DNA from: Cladobotryum mycophilum
Lineage: Eukaryota > Ascomycota > Sordariomycetes > Hypocreales > Hypocreaceae
Direction: 5' to 3'
Assembly (NCBI GenBank): GCA_036429605.1
Contig: CM071591.1
Span: 3,224,001-3,288,000, forward strand
Length of the DNA stretch: 64,000 nucleotides
Shown: in pieces, positions 33,455 to 44,850 of the stretch
Position numbering within the stretch: the first letter of the stretch is position 1
How the letters are laid out: each line of letters starts with the position of its first letter
Translations under genes and position numbers: made by a program
Notes under the pieces: model-generated
The model's input: only the letters and a program-made list of their open reading frames with translations
The model's database searches: none
What the model was told of the DNA's origin: nothing

Positions 33455-34460
33455 ATGGCTACAACAGCGCCGCCCAAGCCCAAGTGAGTGAGCCTCGTCT
33501 ATGCAGCCTTTGCAAGGCCTCTTTGCTAACCCCACCATCAAAGGCATGACTGGGCCGACGACGACGACGAGATTCAGGAGGTCTCCTCTGACCTCCCTCC
33601 CCTCAAACCATCTCCAATAAGGATGGCACAAAGACAATCATCACATATCGATACGACGACGACGGCCAAAAAGTAAAGACCACACGCCGCGTCCGTTTCG
33701 TCACTCACACCGAGACCGTCAACCCTCGTGTCGCCAACAGGAAAACATGGAGCAAGTTTGGTATGAGCGCCAAGGACCCCGCCGGACCTGCTGCTGATAC
33801 CACCTCCGTTGGTGAAAACATCATCTTCCGACCCAGTGTTACTTGGCGCAAGGATGCTAAGGATGAGGGTGCCGATGTCAACGCCCAGGCTATGAAGGAC
33901 AAGCTCAAGGACAAGAAGGTCAAGTGTCGTATTTGCAATGGCGAACATTTCACAGCGAGATGTCCTTACAAAGATACCATGGCACCCATCGGAGAGACTA
34001 CGACCTCGGAGCCCGGTACTGGATTGGCAGACGAAGCTGCTGTTGGCGCTGCTGGATCCGGCAAGAAGGGTTCTTATGTCCCCCCGGCTCTGCGTGGCGA
34101 CCGTGGTGGTGCTGGCGAGAGGATGGGAGGATCAAAGTATGGCGAGAGGGACGACTTTGCTACATTGCGTGTTACAAACGTACGTATAGCCTCGTGTCGC
34201 GAGTTTGTATGCGTGGTGCTAACTATGCTCTCTAGGTTTCCGAAATGGCAGAGGAGAACGAACTGCGGGATATGTTCGAGCGTTTCGGTCGTGTTACCCG
34301 AGTCTTCCTTGCCAAGGATCGGGAAACTGGCATGGCCAAGGGATTTGCCTTTATCAGTTTCGCAGACCACAGCGACGCCGTCACAGCTTGCAACAAGATG
34401 GACGGATTTGGTTTCAAGCATCTTATTCTCAGGGTGGAGTTTGCGAAGAAGGCTCAGTAA
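33455..34460 (+). CDS. TIF35: Translation initiation factor eIF3 subunit g (Tif35), one single-base frame break
   Basis: Exons are 33455-33483, 33544-34179 and 34236-34460. Together they give 297 codons (296 residues) if one base is added in the C4 run at 33599-33602. Before it the frame reads HDWADDDDEIQEVSSDLPP; after it, in the next frame, QTISNKDGTKTIITYRYDDDG and SVGENIIFRPSVTW. No GT..AG pair bridges the two. Domains in order are the eIF3g N-terminal region, a CCHC-like zinc knuckle (CRICNGEHFTARCPY), a disordered Gly/Ala linker with SYVPPALRG, and a C-terminal RRM (LRVTNVSEMAEENELRDMF, RNP1 AKGFAFISF). The second intron splits the first RRM strand from its helix. eIF3g sits on the 40S subunit and helps scanning and reinitiation. 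Because the protein is essential, an assembly error is the likely cause of the break. Confidence 0.92.
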
Positions 34461-34745
34461 GCTGTTACTCTCTTGTCATGGGATACCGGGGATTTGGTAA
34501 TGCATTTGTCACGACTAGGCTGAATAGCAAAAAGCTTTCTGATTTGTTTTCGATTTATGAAAATCATTTTGTCTCCTTTTCTTTTTCGCAGCGTGATGGT
34601 TGAGACTTTGTCCTGTCTTGATATAACTGGAGTGTTGGGGGGGGGGGGCGGGGATTGTCTCAAGTTGGCGCAGGCTTTTTTGTTGAGTGATTGCTGGATA
34701 AGAAACTTCTAGAAAGAAGCCATCTTACTAGGTATCTGGTAATGA

Positions 34746-34747
<2 letters not shown>

Positions 34748-34790
<43 letters not shown>
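34748..34790. repeat. (GAT)14 microsatellite
   Basis: An uninterrupted GAT/ATG triplet tract of about 43 bases, 290 bases after the eIF3g stop. Confidence 0.92.
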
Positions 34791-35621
34791 TTGTTGTTTT
34801 CAAGCCGATAGAAGAAATCATGACATAAACTTCCATATATAATCAAGGCCGGTTTTGTCATCTCTACAAGTCCAAATCAAGACTTGCACATGTCAGAAGA
34901 CTGATATCGACAATTTCCGTTTATGTGTGTCGCAGAAACCCTGACCGGGGGCGGAGAGGAGAGAGTCTTTTGGTTGCCCGCACTTAACCGAAGTGGGGAT
35001 CGTGCGAATGCATGGTACCTGTTGAGGCTTCCGAAGGCGGGGAGGGGGATTGGGGAGATGATACAACTTAAAGGTACCTGGTACTTGCAGCAGCTCGTAC
35101 TCGGTACAACGTTTCGATATCAAGACCCTGCTTTTTGGGTTATGCCCACCTCGTATCCTGGCATGAGCTTCAATTGAGGGAAAAACTGTGACTCTTAGCC
35201 TCTGCACTGCTAGCAGCGATGCAAAAGATAGTGAGTGTCAAATCAGATTAGTCAAATATCGGACGCATTAGGTACTGCAATCTCCTCAATCGGGAGATCC
35301 GGGTAAAAACGAAGCTGCATCCGCATGCGGACAGGACAGTATTGCAGTACTGTTTGTTAGAGCCAACGTGTGACGGTGGCTTTCTCCGCTAACAGCTTGA
35401 ACGCTTTCAAACGCCATCCACGCTGGCATGTGCTTCGCCCTCTCTCACACACATCATCCCTCCCCAGCTCAGGGACCCCCCTCGCGACAGGTCACACGAC
35501 ATTTCTAAACCTGCAGCTGCAGCAAACGGCCGGGCTGTTGGGGATTGAGAAAGAGAGAAAAAACTCTCGAACCTTCTCGCAACCACAAATCATAAACCAG
35601 AGAAATGGCGAGCGGGAGCCA

Positions 35622-35629
35622 CATGTGAA
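35622..35629 (+). promoter_or_regulatory. Inositol/choline-responsive-like element (CATGTGAA)
   Basis: The site matches the core of the yeast UASINO/ICRE (CATGTGAAAT) at 8 of 10 bases, 367 bases upstream of the Cho2 ATG. In yeast Ino2-Ino4 act on CHO2 through this element. Whether filamentous fungi keep that circuit is uncertain. Confidence 0.3.
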
Positions 35630-35995
35630 CGCGTTACATCAGTCCCTTTTGCACTTCTGATTGACTGACTGACTGGCTGGCTTGACTGAGTCGTATCCAT
35701 ACATTGACTACCACTACTAACCTACCTATACGACAGACAATATTAGACCCTGTCAAGTCTGTCTCCAAGCTGGCGGGGCCGTAGACTCAAGCCGGGACGG
35801 CCTTCAGCAGTTTCTCAACAAACTGCTCTGGCGTCGTGATTGGGCCTTCAACCAGCCCATGGATAAAGCCAACTCATAAACCCACAAGCTGCAATTCGCT
35901 TCTCCTTCTCCTCCTACCTCCTCCTATCCTCATTCCCTTCCCCTTTTCCTCCCAACTTTCCGGCCCACTTTGGACGATCCTCAACTCCGTCCATC

Positions 35996-38900
35996 ATGAG
36001 TACGGCCGCTGAGACTCCAGTAGTAGATGCTACTGCTGCTGCTGCTGGGTTGCGGCTCCGGCAGACCCAGAAGGATTCGCCGCCGGACGCACGTGGTAAT
36101 GACCAAGACCCTGGTCATGCAGCGACAAGTGAGCCACTGCTGTCTGACGACCATGATGTGAAAGACAAGCCTATGAAGAAGACGTTTGGTCGCACACCAG
36201 ATGGAACAGGTGCGTTTGCAGGCGATTGGGCTGATGTTGCTTATTACACCACCACGCCATTGATTGGAAGAAGCTGACTGGTCATGTAATAATAGTCTTT
36301 GTCGTGCCAACCACTCATGACATGGTATCGCAGCTTCTCGACCCACGACAGCCCAAGAATATTTCCGATGTTATCGTCCTAGGCATTTTGGCTTTGCACA
36401 TTTTACTGGCATATTTTCTTCCGGCCGAATGGAAGCGTATCGTCTTTGCCCTCGTCTTCCTCTTTTGGAGAGCGTCTTACAATGTGGGCATTGGCGTCCT
36501 CCTACATATTCAGTCCCACCATCGTCGCCTCATCACTTGGGCCAAGCGCTGGAAATTGTTTGAGAATCCCGAGACGGGCAATAATCCTCGCCCATGGCTC
36601 TACAACCTTCTGAAGCGGGAGCTTGAAGCCAAGATCCCAGAAGACTACGAATTCGAAAAGGCCCCTCTCGAGTACAACACATGGCTCGTCTTCCGGAGAG
36701 TCGTTGACTTGATCTTGATGTGTGACTTTGTATCCTATTGCCTGTTCGCCGTTGTCTGCGGCCATACTCCCAAAGATGAGAGCGCCCTGATTGGCATTTC
36801 GAGATGGGTTGTTGGCATTTCTCTTACTGGATTCAACCTCTGGGTCAAGTTGGATGCCCACCGAGTTGTCAAGGATTTTGCTTGGTACTGGGGAGACTTC
36901 TTCTACCTCATTGACCAGGACTTGACGTTTGACGGTGTCTTTGAGATGGCACCGCACCCGATGTATTCCATTGGTTATGCAGGCTACTATGGCATCTCCA
37001 TGATGGCCGCCAGCTACGAGGTCCTCTTCATATCCGTCGTCGCTCACCTTGCCCAGTTTGCTTTCCTTGTGACTGTGGAGAATCCACATATCGAAAAGAT
37101 CTACAATCCTCCACCCCCAAGGGAGAAGCTTGTGACTAGCAGCCGAAATGATCCCACGGTTGCGTTTGAGGCCCAGCTGGATAGCGCTTTCAGTCCGGCT
37201 ACTTCCAACTCTCGCAACGATCTGCCGCCCCCCGTACACAATCTCGTCGGTCTAGGCAATCTGGACTTATTCCGAGTGCCTGACTGTGTCGTTGTCATTG
37301 TCCCTCTCTATGTAGCCGCACTCACGCTCGCGACGCCATCAACCCCCTTCTGGCAAGCCATTTTTGTTGCCCATGCATTGTTTTGGCGTGCATGGTATCA
37401 TCTGGGATTGGGCTTCATTCTGGATAGACAATCCAAGACAAAGATGTGGACTCGCCATTTCCTCAAGTTTGGTGAGAGCGCAGGCGAGGCATGGCGCCAA
37501 TGGAAGGGCATGTATCATATCAGCATGATCATGTGCAACACTTCATTCGTCGCGGCTTGCTGGAAAATGTACAATACTCCAGGGGATTGGAGCAACAGTC
37601 TTGCACTCTTCAAGCATGTCATTGGCGCTGGCTTGATTGCGCTGCAATTGTGGACTGCCTTTAGTGTATACGACTCCCTTGGCGAATTTGGCTGGTTCTG
37701 CGGCGACTTTTTCTTTGACCACGAAGCCAAGCTCACTTATACGTCCATTTACCGATTCCTCAACAATCCCGAGAGAGTTTTTGGCACCGCCGGTATCTGG
37801 GGAGCTGCTCTCATCACTTGGAGCAGAGCGATTTTTATCATGGCCCTGGTTACCCAGATGCTCAACGTTGCGGTTATTTCTTTTGTGGAGCGACCGCATA
37901 TGCAAAAGATATACGGCCGCACCATTCGAGAGGAAGCTGGGCTCACCAAATTCATCAAGCGTTCGCTGCCACCACCTGTCAAGGGATGGCAAGAGAGCGT
38001 GGACAAGGTGCTCGACGAGACGACTCATTTTGTCGAAGATTTCATTGATCATGCCCGTCCCATGTTTGCTTCTGGTGTCAAGACCATTGTTCGCGATACT
38101 ACTGCGCTTTTCAACATGGCTCCAGCTCGACTCACCATTACCAGAATCTCACCTGATTTGGCCGGCTTAGACCCCAAGCGCTATGCTCTGGCTATCGAAG
38201 GAACACCCTCGGTCGTATCGGTTAACAATGAGAGGGCCACGGGCAAGGAAAGCTTGACGGGCAGATTCCCTAAGGGGGTTAAGACCATGGTCTACGAGTA
38301 TGGCGCTCCGTTGAGGGTGAAATGGCGAGCTCCAGCAAACCACAGCAAACAGGACTGGATCGGCTTGTACATGGTTACTGACAATCGAACTCGAGACGCC
38401 ACTGAAGTGTCATCCCTCGGAAGATGGGCCCCAACGAACGCTGGAAGCTACGACGCATTGACAGCCGACAGCGACATCACTCTTCACGAGCGCAGTGTTG
38501 CAACGACGAATTCTTCTGAACCTGACATGGTCGAGGGCGAGGTTGTATTCCAGGGCGACAAGTTGTGGTGGACACAGGGTGTTTTCGAGTTCAGATACCA
38601 CCACGATGGGCACCATACCGTCATGAGCGTATCAGAGCCATTCGAGATTCGCATTGGTAAGTTTGACGAGGAAGACGTCGACGTCGATGCCAAGGGAATG
38701 TACGCAAAGGCCGTCGAGTCGGCTATTCTACCCGTCATTCAAAACTGCTTGGACCGCGACCCCGACATTGCGCCCAACACTATGGATGAGGTATTCGGCA
38801 GCCATGTTGAGCGAGACGGCAAGTATGCAAAGAGGATAGTATACGCCATCCGAGAAATGTTTGGTATCGAGTTTGCTCCGGCTGTGGTACTTGCGGACAG

Positions 38901-39079
38901 AAACGTGAGGAAGCTAGCATGGAGAATATGTAATGCCAAGGCAGTTTTGGTATGTTTTGTCTCTCATTCCCACATGAACAGCCAGCCAGCTAACAGTAAC
39001 TGCACAGGCCCCGTACAGCATGTCCCACTCAAAGGGTACGACAACTCCAGCCACACAAGAATATGCCGAAAAGGTGTGA
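35996..39079 (+). CDS. CHO2: Phosphatidylethanolamine N-methyltransferase Cho2
   Basis: Exons 35996-36209, 36296-38949 and 39008-39079 give 979 residues, with all phases closing. The enzyme carries out the first methylation of phosphatidylethanolamine on the way to phosphatidylcholine, in the ER membrane, using S-adenosylmethionine. Residues near the start are disordered (GLRLRQTQKDSPPD). The first methyltransferase half runs from NISDVIVLGILALHILLAYF through GYAGYYGISMM and VENPHIEKIY. The second half has LFWRAWYHLGLGF, GIWGAALITWSRA and VERPHMQKIYGR. The doubled HPxYSxGYxGYYG-type and ExPHxxKxY blocks, about ten TM helices and a soluble C-terminal beta domain (RVKWRAPANHSKQDWIGLY) identify Cho2 rather than the short methyltransferase Opi3. 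The last exon encodes APYSMSHSKGTTTPATQ, conserved in fungal Cho2. Identification is firm. Confidence 0.95.
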
Positions 39080-40609
39080 AGACAAGGTGGAGAAATTTTT
39101 GGATTCAAGTTATCATACGGAGTATTGAATGGATGTAAAAAGTGTTTGTGACAAAGTGGCTGAAAAGCCCAGGCATGAATTTGTAGTATCGATATCCCCA
39201 AGTAGCGACAGTATACTTATCAAAACAATGAGGCGATGAACAAAGTATGGGATAGTCTGATGATGCACATCATTGCTGAAACGAAGCAGTAGATCCCACG
39301 GAAGAATACAATCCGCAGCACAATCTGAGCTTCATGAACAGTTACGGTTTACCCCCCGCGATACCTTGAATGTCGTATCTATTTCCCATTTTGTATGGGG
39401 TCGACTGTGGGGGTCAGTAGATGGGGGGTAGTGATGACTCTAGAATGCTGACTAGAAACGGACTTTGCAGTAGTGCTGAGGACAGGGCCGAATACAGCGC
39501 TGGCACTTCTCTTCTCTTGGTGATTTGAAGGATGGATTTGTTTGGATGCATGTTTTGTCAGGGCAGGGCAGGGTTAGGTAGGTCGGTAGGTAGGTAGGTA
39601 GAATAAGCGATTCCGAGGCAAATCGGCAATGGGAAGTTGGGAAGTATAGTAGAATTGAGTAAGCAGATAGATTCTGCGGAAGAATCAATAAAATATCTGA
39701 AGATCTATCAGATCATTTGTGGATTCTAATGGGCCGTGATGCAAAACAGAGTCGGGGGGTCATGGCCTGGCTTGGCCTCTCCCCACTAATAGATTCCATT
39801 CGATTAGACGCTGAGAGATGCAATCCAATGGATGTTTTTACCCCAGCCTCCCCCACATTCTCCGCAGCGTTCCCTGGCGGTGCGTTTTGTTACAGAACGG
39901 GGGGTAAAAGTGATGATGAGAGGGTATGGATGGACGAAGAAGATGGAGGAGAAGAGGAACGTAGCACCATATTGGCGCGGTCTTGTGTTTCGTGGCAGGT
40001 TTATGAATTAACTTTTCCATTACTATGGATGGATGGCTGGGATGGATCCGATCCAATGCTTGTACAAGTAGTATTAATGAGGTTGTTATGGGATGGAGAG
40101 TGGAGGTGAATGGTGAATGTGTTTTTGAAAGGCCGCGCAGTGTTTGGTGGCTACATCCCCCTCGGTAAGGCCGTTTAGTGGCTCATCCCCCACCTTAGCA
40201 AGGAAGGCCCCAAGGCTACTGTGACGACTTAGTCAGGGGCCTGAACACGCCTTTGTGAAGCTCCTTCCCAGTTTGGGGAATGACCTGGTTTCGGGGCGGC
40301 TACAGGGCACAGGCACAGAGTCCAGTCCATCCCGTCCAAGGAAAATCACATCCCTTCCAATTCTATGCGAATGTAACATCCAAACGTGCTGAGACCATGG
40401 GATGCTTATGATGTTACCGTCTCAGTTTAGCACGTCGATTATTTTTCACTGGAGCTTATGGACCTGGGTTCATTTGGTTAGGGCGCGCGTGTAGGCATAT
40501 ACTGCCGATCCTATATCTTAAGGTCTGCCCGTCGCGCATTGATTACCACCCCCAAGCTTTCTTCAATTCTTCATACTCTCTTCGAACAAACAAAGGAAGC
40601 ATAAAAACA
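39080..40609. other. Intergenic
   Basis: About 1.5 kb between Cho2 and the lactonase-like gene. It has a short (GGTA)n tract near 39576-39600. A 130-residue open frame at 39717-40109 has no motif, no intron context and biased composition, so I do not call it. Confidence 0.5.
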
Positions 40610-41932
40610 ATGAAGAACACACATACCATCCTCTCTTCGCTGCTGTGCGCGAGCAGCGTCGCCTCGGCCAGCCTGATCTACGTCGCCTCCTACAGTGGCA
40701 CCGTCTCGACCCTCAACTACACCCAGTCCACGACCAAGAGCGCCCAGCTGCTCAATCCCATCTCCGTCTCGAAGCAGTGCTCGGACAACCCTTCGTGGTT
40801 GACCTTGGACTTCCCCAATGCCGTGGTCTACTGCATCAACGAGGGATTGAACACCCCCAACGGTGGATTGACGTCTCTCAAGACCAACTCTGATGGTTCC
40901 TTGAGCAAGCTCAGCCAGGTTTCCACGGCCAATGGACCCGTCAGCGGTGTCATCTTTGGCAAGAAGCGCAATGGCCTGGCTTTGGCCCATTAGTGAGTCT
41001 ATCCCCCAATTCTCCCAATGCATAGGCGGGCGGTATACTAACGTCGATTCCCTTTCCAGCGGCGGATCTGCCTTTACCACCTGGGACATCTCCAATCCCT
41101 CCAGCCTCAAGCTGCTCGAGCAGAAGAAGTACAAGTTGACCGGCCCCCCTACCGACCCTGATCGCCAGGATGCGCCCCACCCTCACGAGGCCGTTCTCGA
41201 CCCCAGCGGCAACTTCCTGCTCATTCCCGACTTGGGCGCCGACTTGATCCGCACCTACACCTTTGACCAGAACACTCTGGCTCTCAAGGAGCTCCCTGCT
41301 GTGTCTGTCAAGGGCGGATACGGTCCCAGGCACTTGGCCTTTGTTGTCAAGGGCCAGAAGACTTTTGCCTACCTCGTGACCGAGATGGGCAACACCATCG
41401 TGGGTTACCAAGTCACCTACCCCAGTGGCTCCATCAAGTTCACCCAGATCTTCGACATTCCCTCTCACGGCAAGGGCACCCAGGTTCCCAGCTCTGCTGC
41501 CGCTTCCGAGGTTGTCGTTTCTGTAAGTTGCCGCTTGTTAAACACAAACCCTTTTCATCTTTGTAATCACCGCTAACATGCAATCTTTAGCCCGACGGAA
41601 ACTTCCTCATCGTCTCCTCCCGCGCCGAGAACACCCTCACCATCCCCAACTTCAACCCCAACAACAGCTCCAAGATCGTCTCGGACCCCCTCATCAACTT
41701 CTCCATCGACGCCTCTACCGGTGCCCTTACTGCCATCCAGACCAGCCCCGCTGGCGGCAAGTTCCCCCGACAGTTCTCTATTAACAAGGCCGGAACTCTG
41801 CTTGCCGTTGGTCTGCAGAGCGATGCCCGTGTTGTCTTGATTGCGCGAGATGTTAAGACTGGCAAGCTCGGCAACTTTGTTGGTTACGCCAACATTGCTG
41901 GCGAGATTACCGCTGCTATTTTTGACGAGTAA
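40610..41932 (+). CDS. Secreted lactonase-fold (beta-propeller) protein, carboxymuconate cyclase / 6-phosphogluconolactonase-like
   Basis: Exons 40610-40992, 41060-41522 and 41591-41932 give 395 residues, and all phases fit. The N-terminus MKNTHTILSSLLCASSVASA is a typical signal peptide with cleavage after ASA. Repeated blade-like units follow, including PHPHEAVLDPSGNFLLIPDLG, YGPRHLAFV, SSAAASEVVVSPDGNFLIVSSR and GKFPRQFSINKAGTLLAVG. The PHxH-x-A, GPRH and FPRxF-x-I pattern is that of the Lactonase family (PF10282), seven-bladed propellers including fungal carboxy-cis,cis-muconate cyclase and bacterial 6-phosphogluconolactonase. As a secreted protein its substrate is more likely an external lactone or aromatic breakdown product. 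This is inference. Potential N-glycosylation sites are NYT and NNS. Confidence 0.85.
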
Positions 41933-43462
41933 AGTTATGATTTGGATATATGTATATGAAAAAAATGTTATTTAGCCTATACATTATACATAGAGTGATA
42001 TGAATAGATGTACATATTGTTTCTGCATGATGGTTATGATACGGGTGTGTTAGAGTGAGTTGGGTTCGATTCCTAACAGCGTCACTGGCTTTCGCTTTGG
42101 CTCACCTGGTTGTGGTGACGTAACTAAGTTCGTCATTCTCTTCCCACGAGCTACCTATGGAGTGTGTGCTCTAGTATGGATTCGTCTATGCAAGGTACTT
42201 TGCATTGCATATCTCTTTTAGAGGATAAAGTAAATTATACCTTTTATGAAGAGCCCATTGTATTTTGGCTTGTTCGATTGCCCTCTTCTCGTTGCTGACC
42301 AGCGCTCCATCATTTACAAGAAACCAAGATATCTCCAGCACTCAGAACATCAACCAAATTCCAATCCTCTAAAACAATATTTACTCAACACATCATCTAC
42401 CTTGCGTATACAGAGATTCGAATGTGAAGCCGAAACATATGGGCGGAGTCACCTCCGGATCCGGCACCGGAGCGGACTTTGACTACTCTAACAAGTGCGG
42501 GCGCCGGTGCGGGCAAGACGCGGACGGGGCGCCGCTCATCAAAGCTCAATAACTCCAGGCTTCATCCCTATCTCTCCAGGCTCCCCCTCCATTCCCCCTC
42601 CACTAGGGCCCGAGCCGTGACCCGCACAGCGCTGATTTGACGGCTCAGCCGCCCCCCCCCTCCACGTGAGCTTCGTCTAGAAAAGTTGTCTCATGAGGAG
42701 TCACGTCACTAACTCACGGGGGGGGGGGAGAAGAGAAGAAAAGAGAAAAGAAGGAAAGAAAAAAAGAAGCGGAGAGAGGGAAGGGGAAGGGAAGGAATGA
42801 GGAGGGGAAACTCGGGAGTGTTCAAAGTCAAGGGAACAAATCAACTGCCGCGAGTCACGCAGGAGTGGGACACGAGATGTGAGTTGATGATGCTATGCGA
42901 GTGGGATCCTAAAAAGACTGGGGGAGACCTGGAGGGGGAGTGTGTTGCAGAGAGGGAGGGGGAGACAGAGGGGGAGAGGGGAGAAGTGGGATGGAGAGGC
43001 CTGGGCGAAAAAATACATGGTCGCTAGATGAATAGAGAGAGGACTTGGTTTCTATACTCTGAAAATGTACTCTTTCATTCGTTGCCCAATACTCTTCTCA
43101 TTGTATGTAATTCCCTCTATTACTTTTTGAACTTCCATTGCACTCCTCATTCTTATCAAAATTTTCCATCATTTCCAGCTCGCTTGTCCACCCACACCGG
43201 CCATGGCTTTATCCCCCTGCATGGAAGGAAGGCAAATGATGCGGATGGCTGCTGACTTGCTTGTTCAGGTCGACCTGAATGAGGAAGATACTTGTTTACT
43301 TTTGACCCCGTGTTCCATGTCAAAACCTCCATGTTGCTTTTTCAGCCCCACGTGATAGTGATACCTACCGTAGTGGCAGGAGGAGAAGCAAAGAGAAGAG
43401 GAGGAGGAGGATGAGGGAGGGAGGAGTAGTCATAGTAAGGAAGAGTCAGAGCATAGCATGCG

Positions 43463-43488
<26 letters not shown>
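43463..43488. repeat. (CT)n microsatellite
   Basis: About thirteen CT units in the pyrimidine-rich region upstream of the RBR gene. Confidence 0.9.
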
Positions 43489-43494
<6 letters not shown>

Positions 43495-43864
43495 CTCAAT
43501 CATTGCTACTGCCTAGACTACCTCCAGGGCTGTTTCAATCGTTTTCTTCTGTACTATCCCCGTTTTCCTTGGGATGTGATTTTAGTTTTTCCAAAAACAT
43601 CCACCACTTGTTCAGCTACTGTTTCTTGAAACAAAGCCCGCTGCATGTTGGAGACACACACACATGCGCGCCAGAAGCGAGAATAACAAGACGAGTCCCA
43701 TTAAAAAAAATAAAAAATAAAAACTCGCATATTTTGTTTTTTGTTTGTTTTGTTTTTATTTCCCTCTCCGCAGGCAGCAGCATCCACCGCCGTGGTACTA
43801 CGGAGTACTACCTCCCAAGAACAGGACCCAGACCCAGACCTAACATTGGATACCTACATACATA

Positions 43865-43891
43865 CATCCATCCATCCATCCATCCATCCAA
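43865..43891. repeat. (CATC)n microsatellite
   Basis: Six to seven CATC units upstream of the RBR gene. Confidence 0.9.
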
Positions 43892-44850
43892 TACGCATCT
43901 CAGCGTCTAACAGTGCCTTGCCTACAGTTACAGCTACAGGTACCTACAGGCTACTACTATTATCCATTATTTCCCTCCTTGCAGATTTTGGTTCGCAAAC
44001 CGGTTTCTTGGAACGGGAGGCCACTTGACCATCTGTCATCCATCCGACCAACCATCCATCCATTCAAACCTGCTGTCTCTCGATCTCTCTTCTCTTTCGC
44101 TCACTTTGGAGCCCGATTTCTGACTTCTCAGACAAACAAATCAGAGCCAACCTTCTTTTGGGTCCAAGCCCTCCTTCTTCTTGTCCCTCGTCCCCTCCCC
44201 GTCCCCTCCTCTCTTCTCCTCCTCTCTCCCCCTCCCTGGCTACGTTCGATCCCATCCCATCCTATCCCACGCCCATGTCAACGGTCAAATATTTCTAGCG
44301 GCCCAATCTACTCCAGGCACCTTGTCACTCACCCTGGTCCCTTTTTCGCCCTCTTCTCGCCCAACGCAACGGCATCCTGACGGTGGTCATGCACACTGTG
44401 GCCCCTCAACTCCAATCAGAGCGCTGAGGCATGCCATAGCTGGTGCAGCGTGGACGTTCCTGACTGGCCAAACAAGGCTGCGATCGCTCGTGCATAATCC
44501 GACCGCAGCAATTTTTCTTTCCCCTACCGCCCCCTTGTCCTAATTATTTGGGTTTTTTTTTGCTGAGACGCCCTCTTTCCCCCCTCAAACGAAAACCGGA
44601 GGGGAAAAACCCAACCCTTTACTTCTTTTTTTTCGTTTTCGGCAGTTTTTTTTTTTTTTTTGCAGCAACCCCACCGCTTGTGCGTGCGTGCGTGCTTGTG
44701 CGTGTGCGTGTGCGCGGTAAACGAATCGAAGCCCAACGCCGCACGCAGCCTGGACTTTAGGAGGTGGTGAGTGGCTCTCCCTCCCTTCCTCCCCCCAGGA
44801 CCACCCAGGACCCAGGACCAAAGAAAAAGAAGAGCGAGAGAGAGAGAGAC

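Larger units (their letters stand above)
34461..35995. other. Intergenic
   Basis: eIF3g 3' flank and Cho2 promoter, about 1.5 kb. It contains a G11 run near 34637, the (GAT)n microsatellite and a CATGTGAA element (listed separately). Pyrimidine-rich sequence at 35890-35960 likely marks the Cho2 leader. Confidence 0.5.
41933..44850. other. Long intergenic / probable leader region before the RBR gene
   Basis: About 2.9 kb. It contains C10 and G-rich runs near 42650-42730, a purine-only stretch at 42730-42800, pyrimidine-rich stretches at 43460-44560, and several microsatellites. Open frames here are low-complexity and mutually overlapping. The last 500-1000 bases look like a long 5' untranslated leader. 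Confidence 0.5.

Noticed and set aside
39717..40109. 130-codon open frame
   Set aside because: No recognisable family and unusual composition; isolated between two clear genes with no intron context.
42040..42090. Possible tRNA: a T-arm-like TTGGG-TTCGATT-CCTAA hairpin
   Set aside because: The stem and loop fit, but no matching acceptor strand, D-arm A-box or anticodon arm can be placed upstream.
43411..44543. Open frames of 70-155 codons upstream of the RBR gene
   Set aside because: Repeats of Ser, Leu, Pro and Phe from CT-rich sequence; best read as untranslated leader or promoter.
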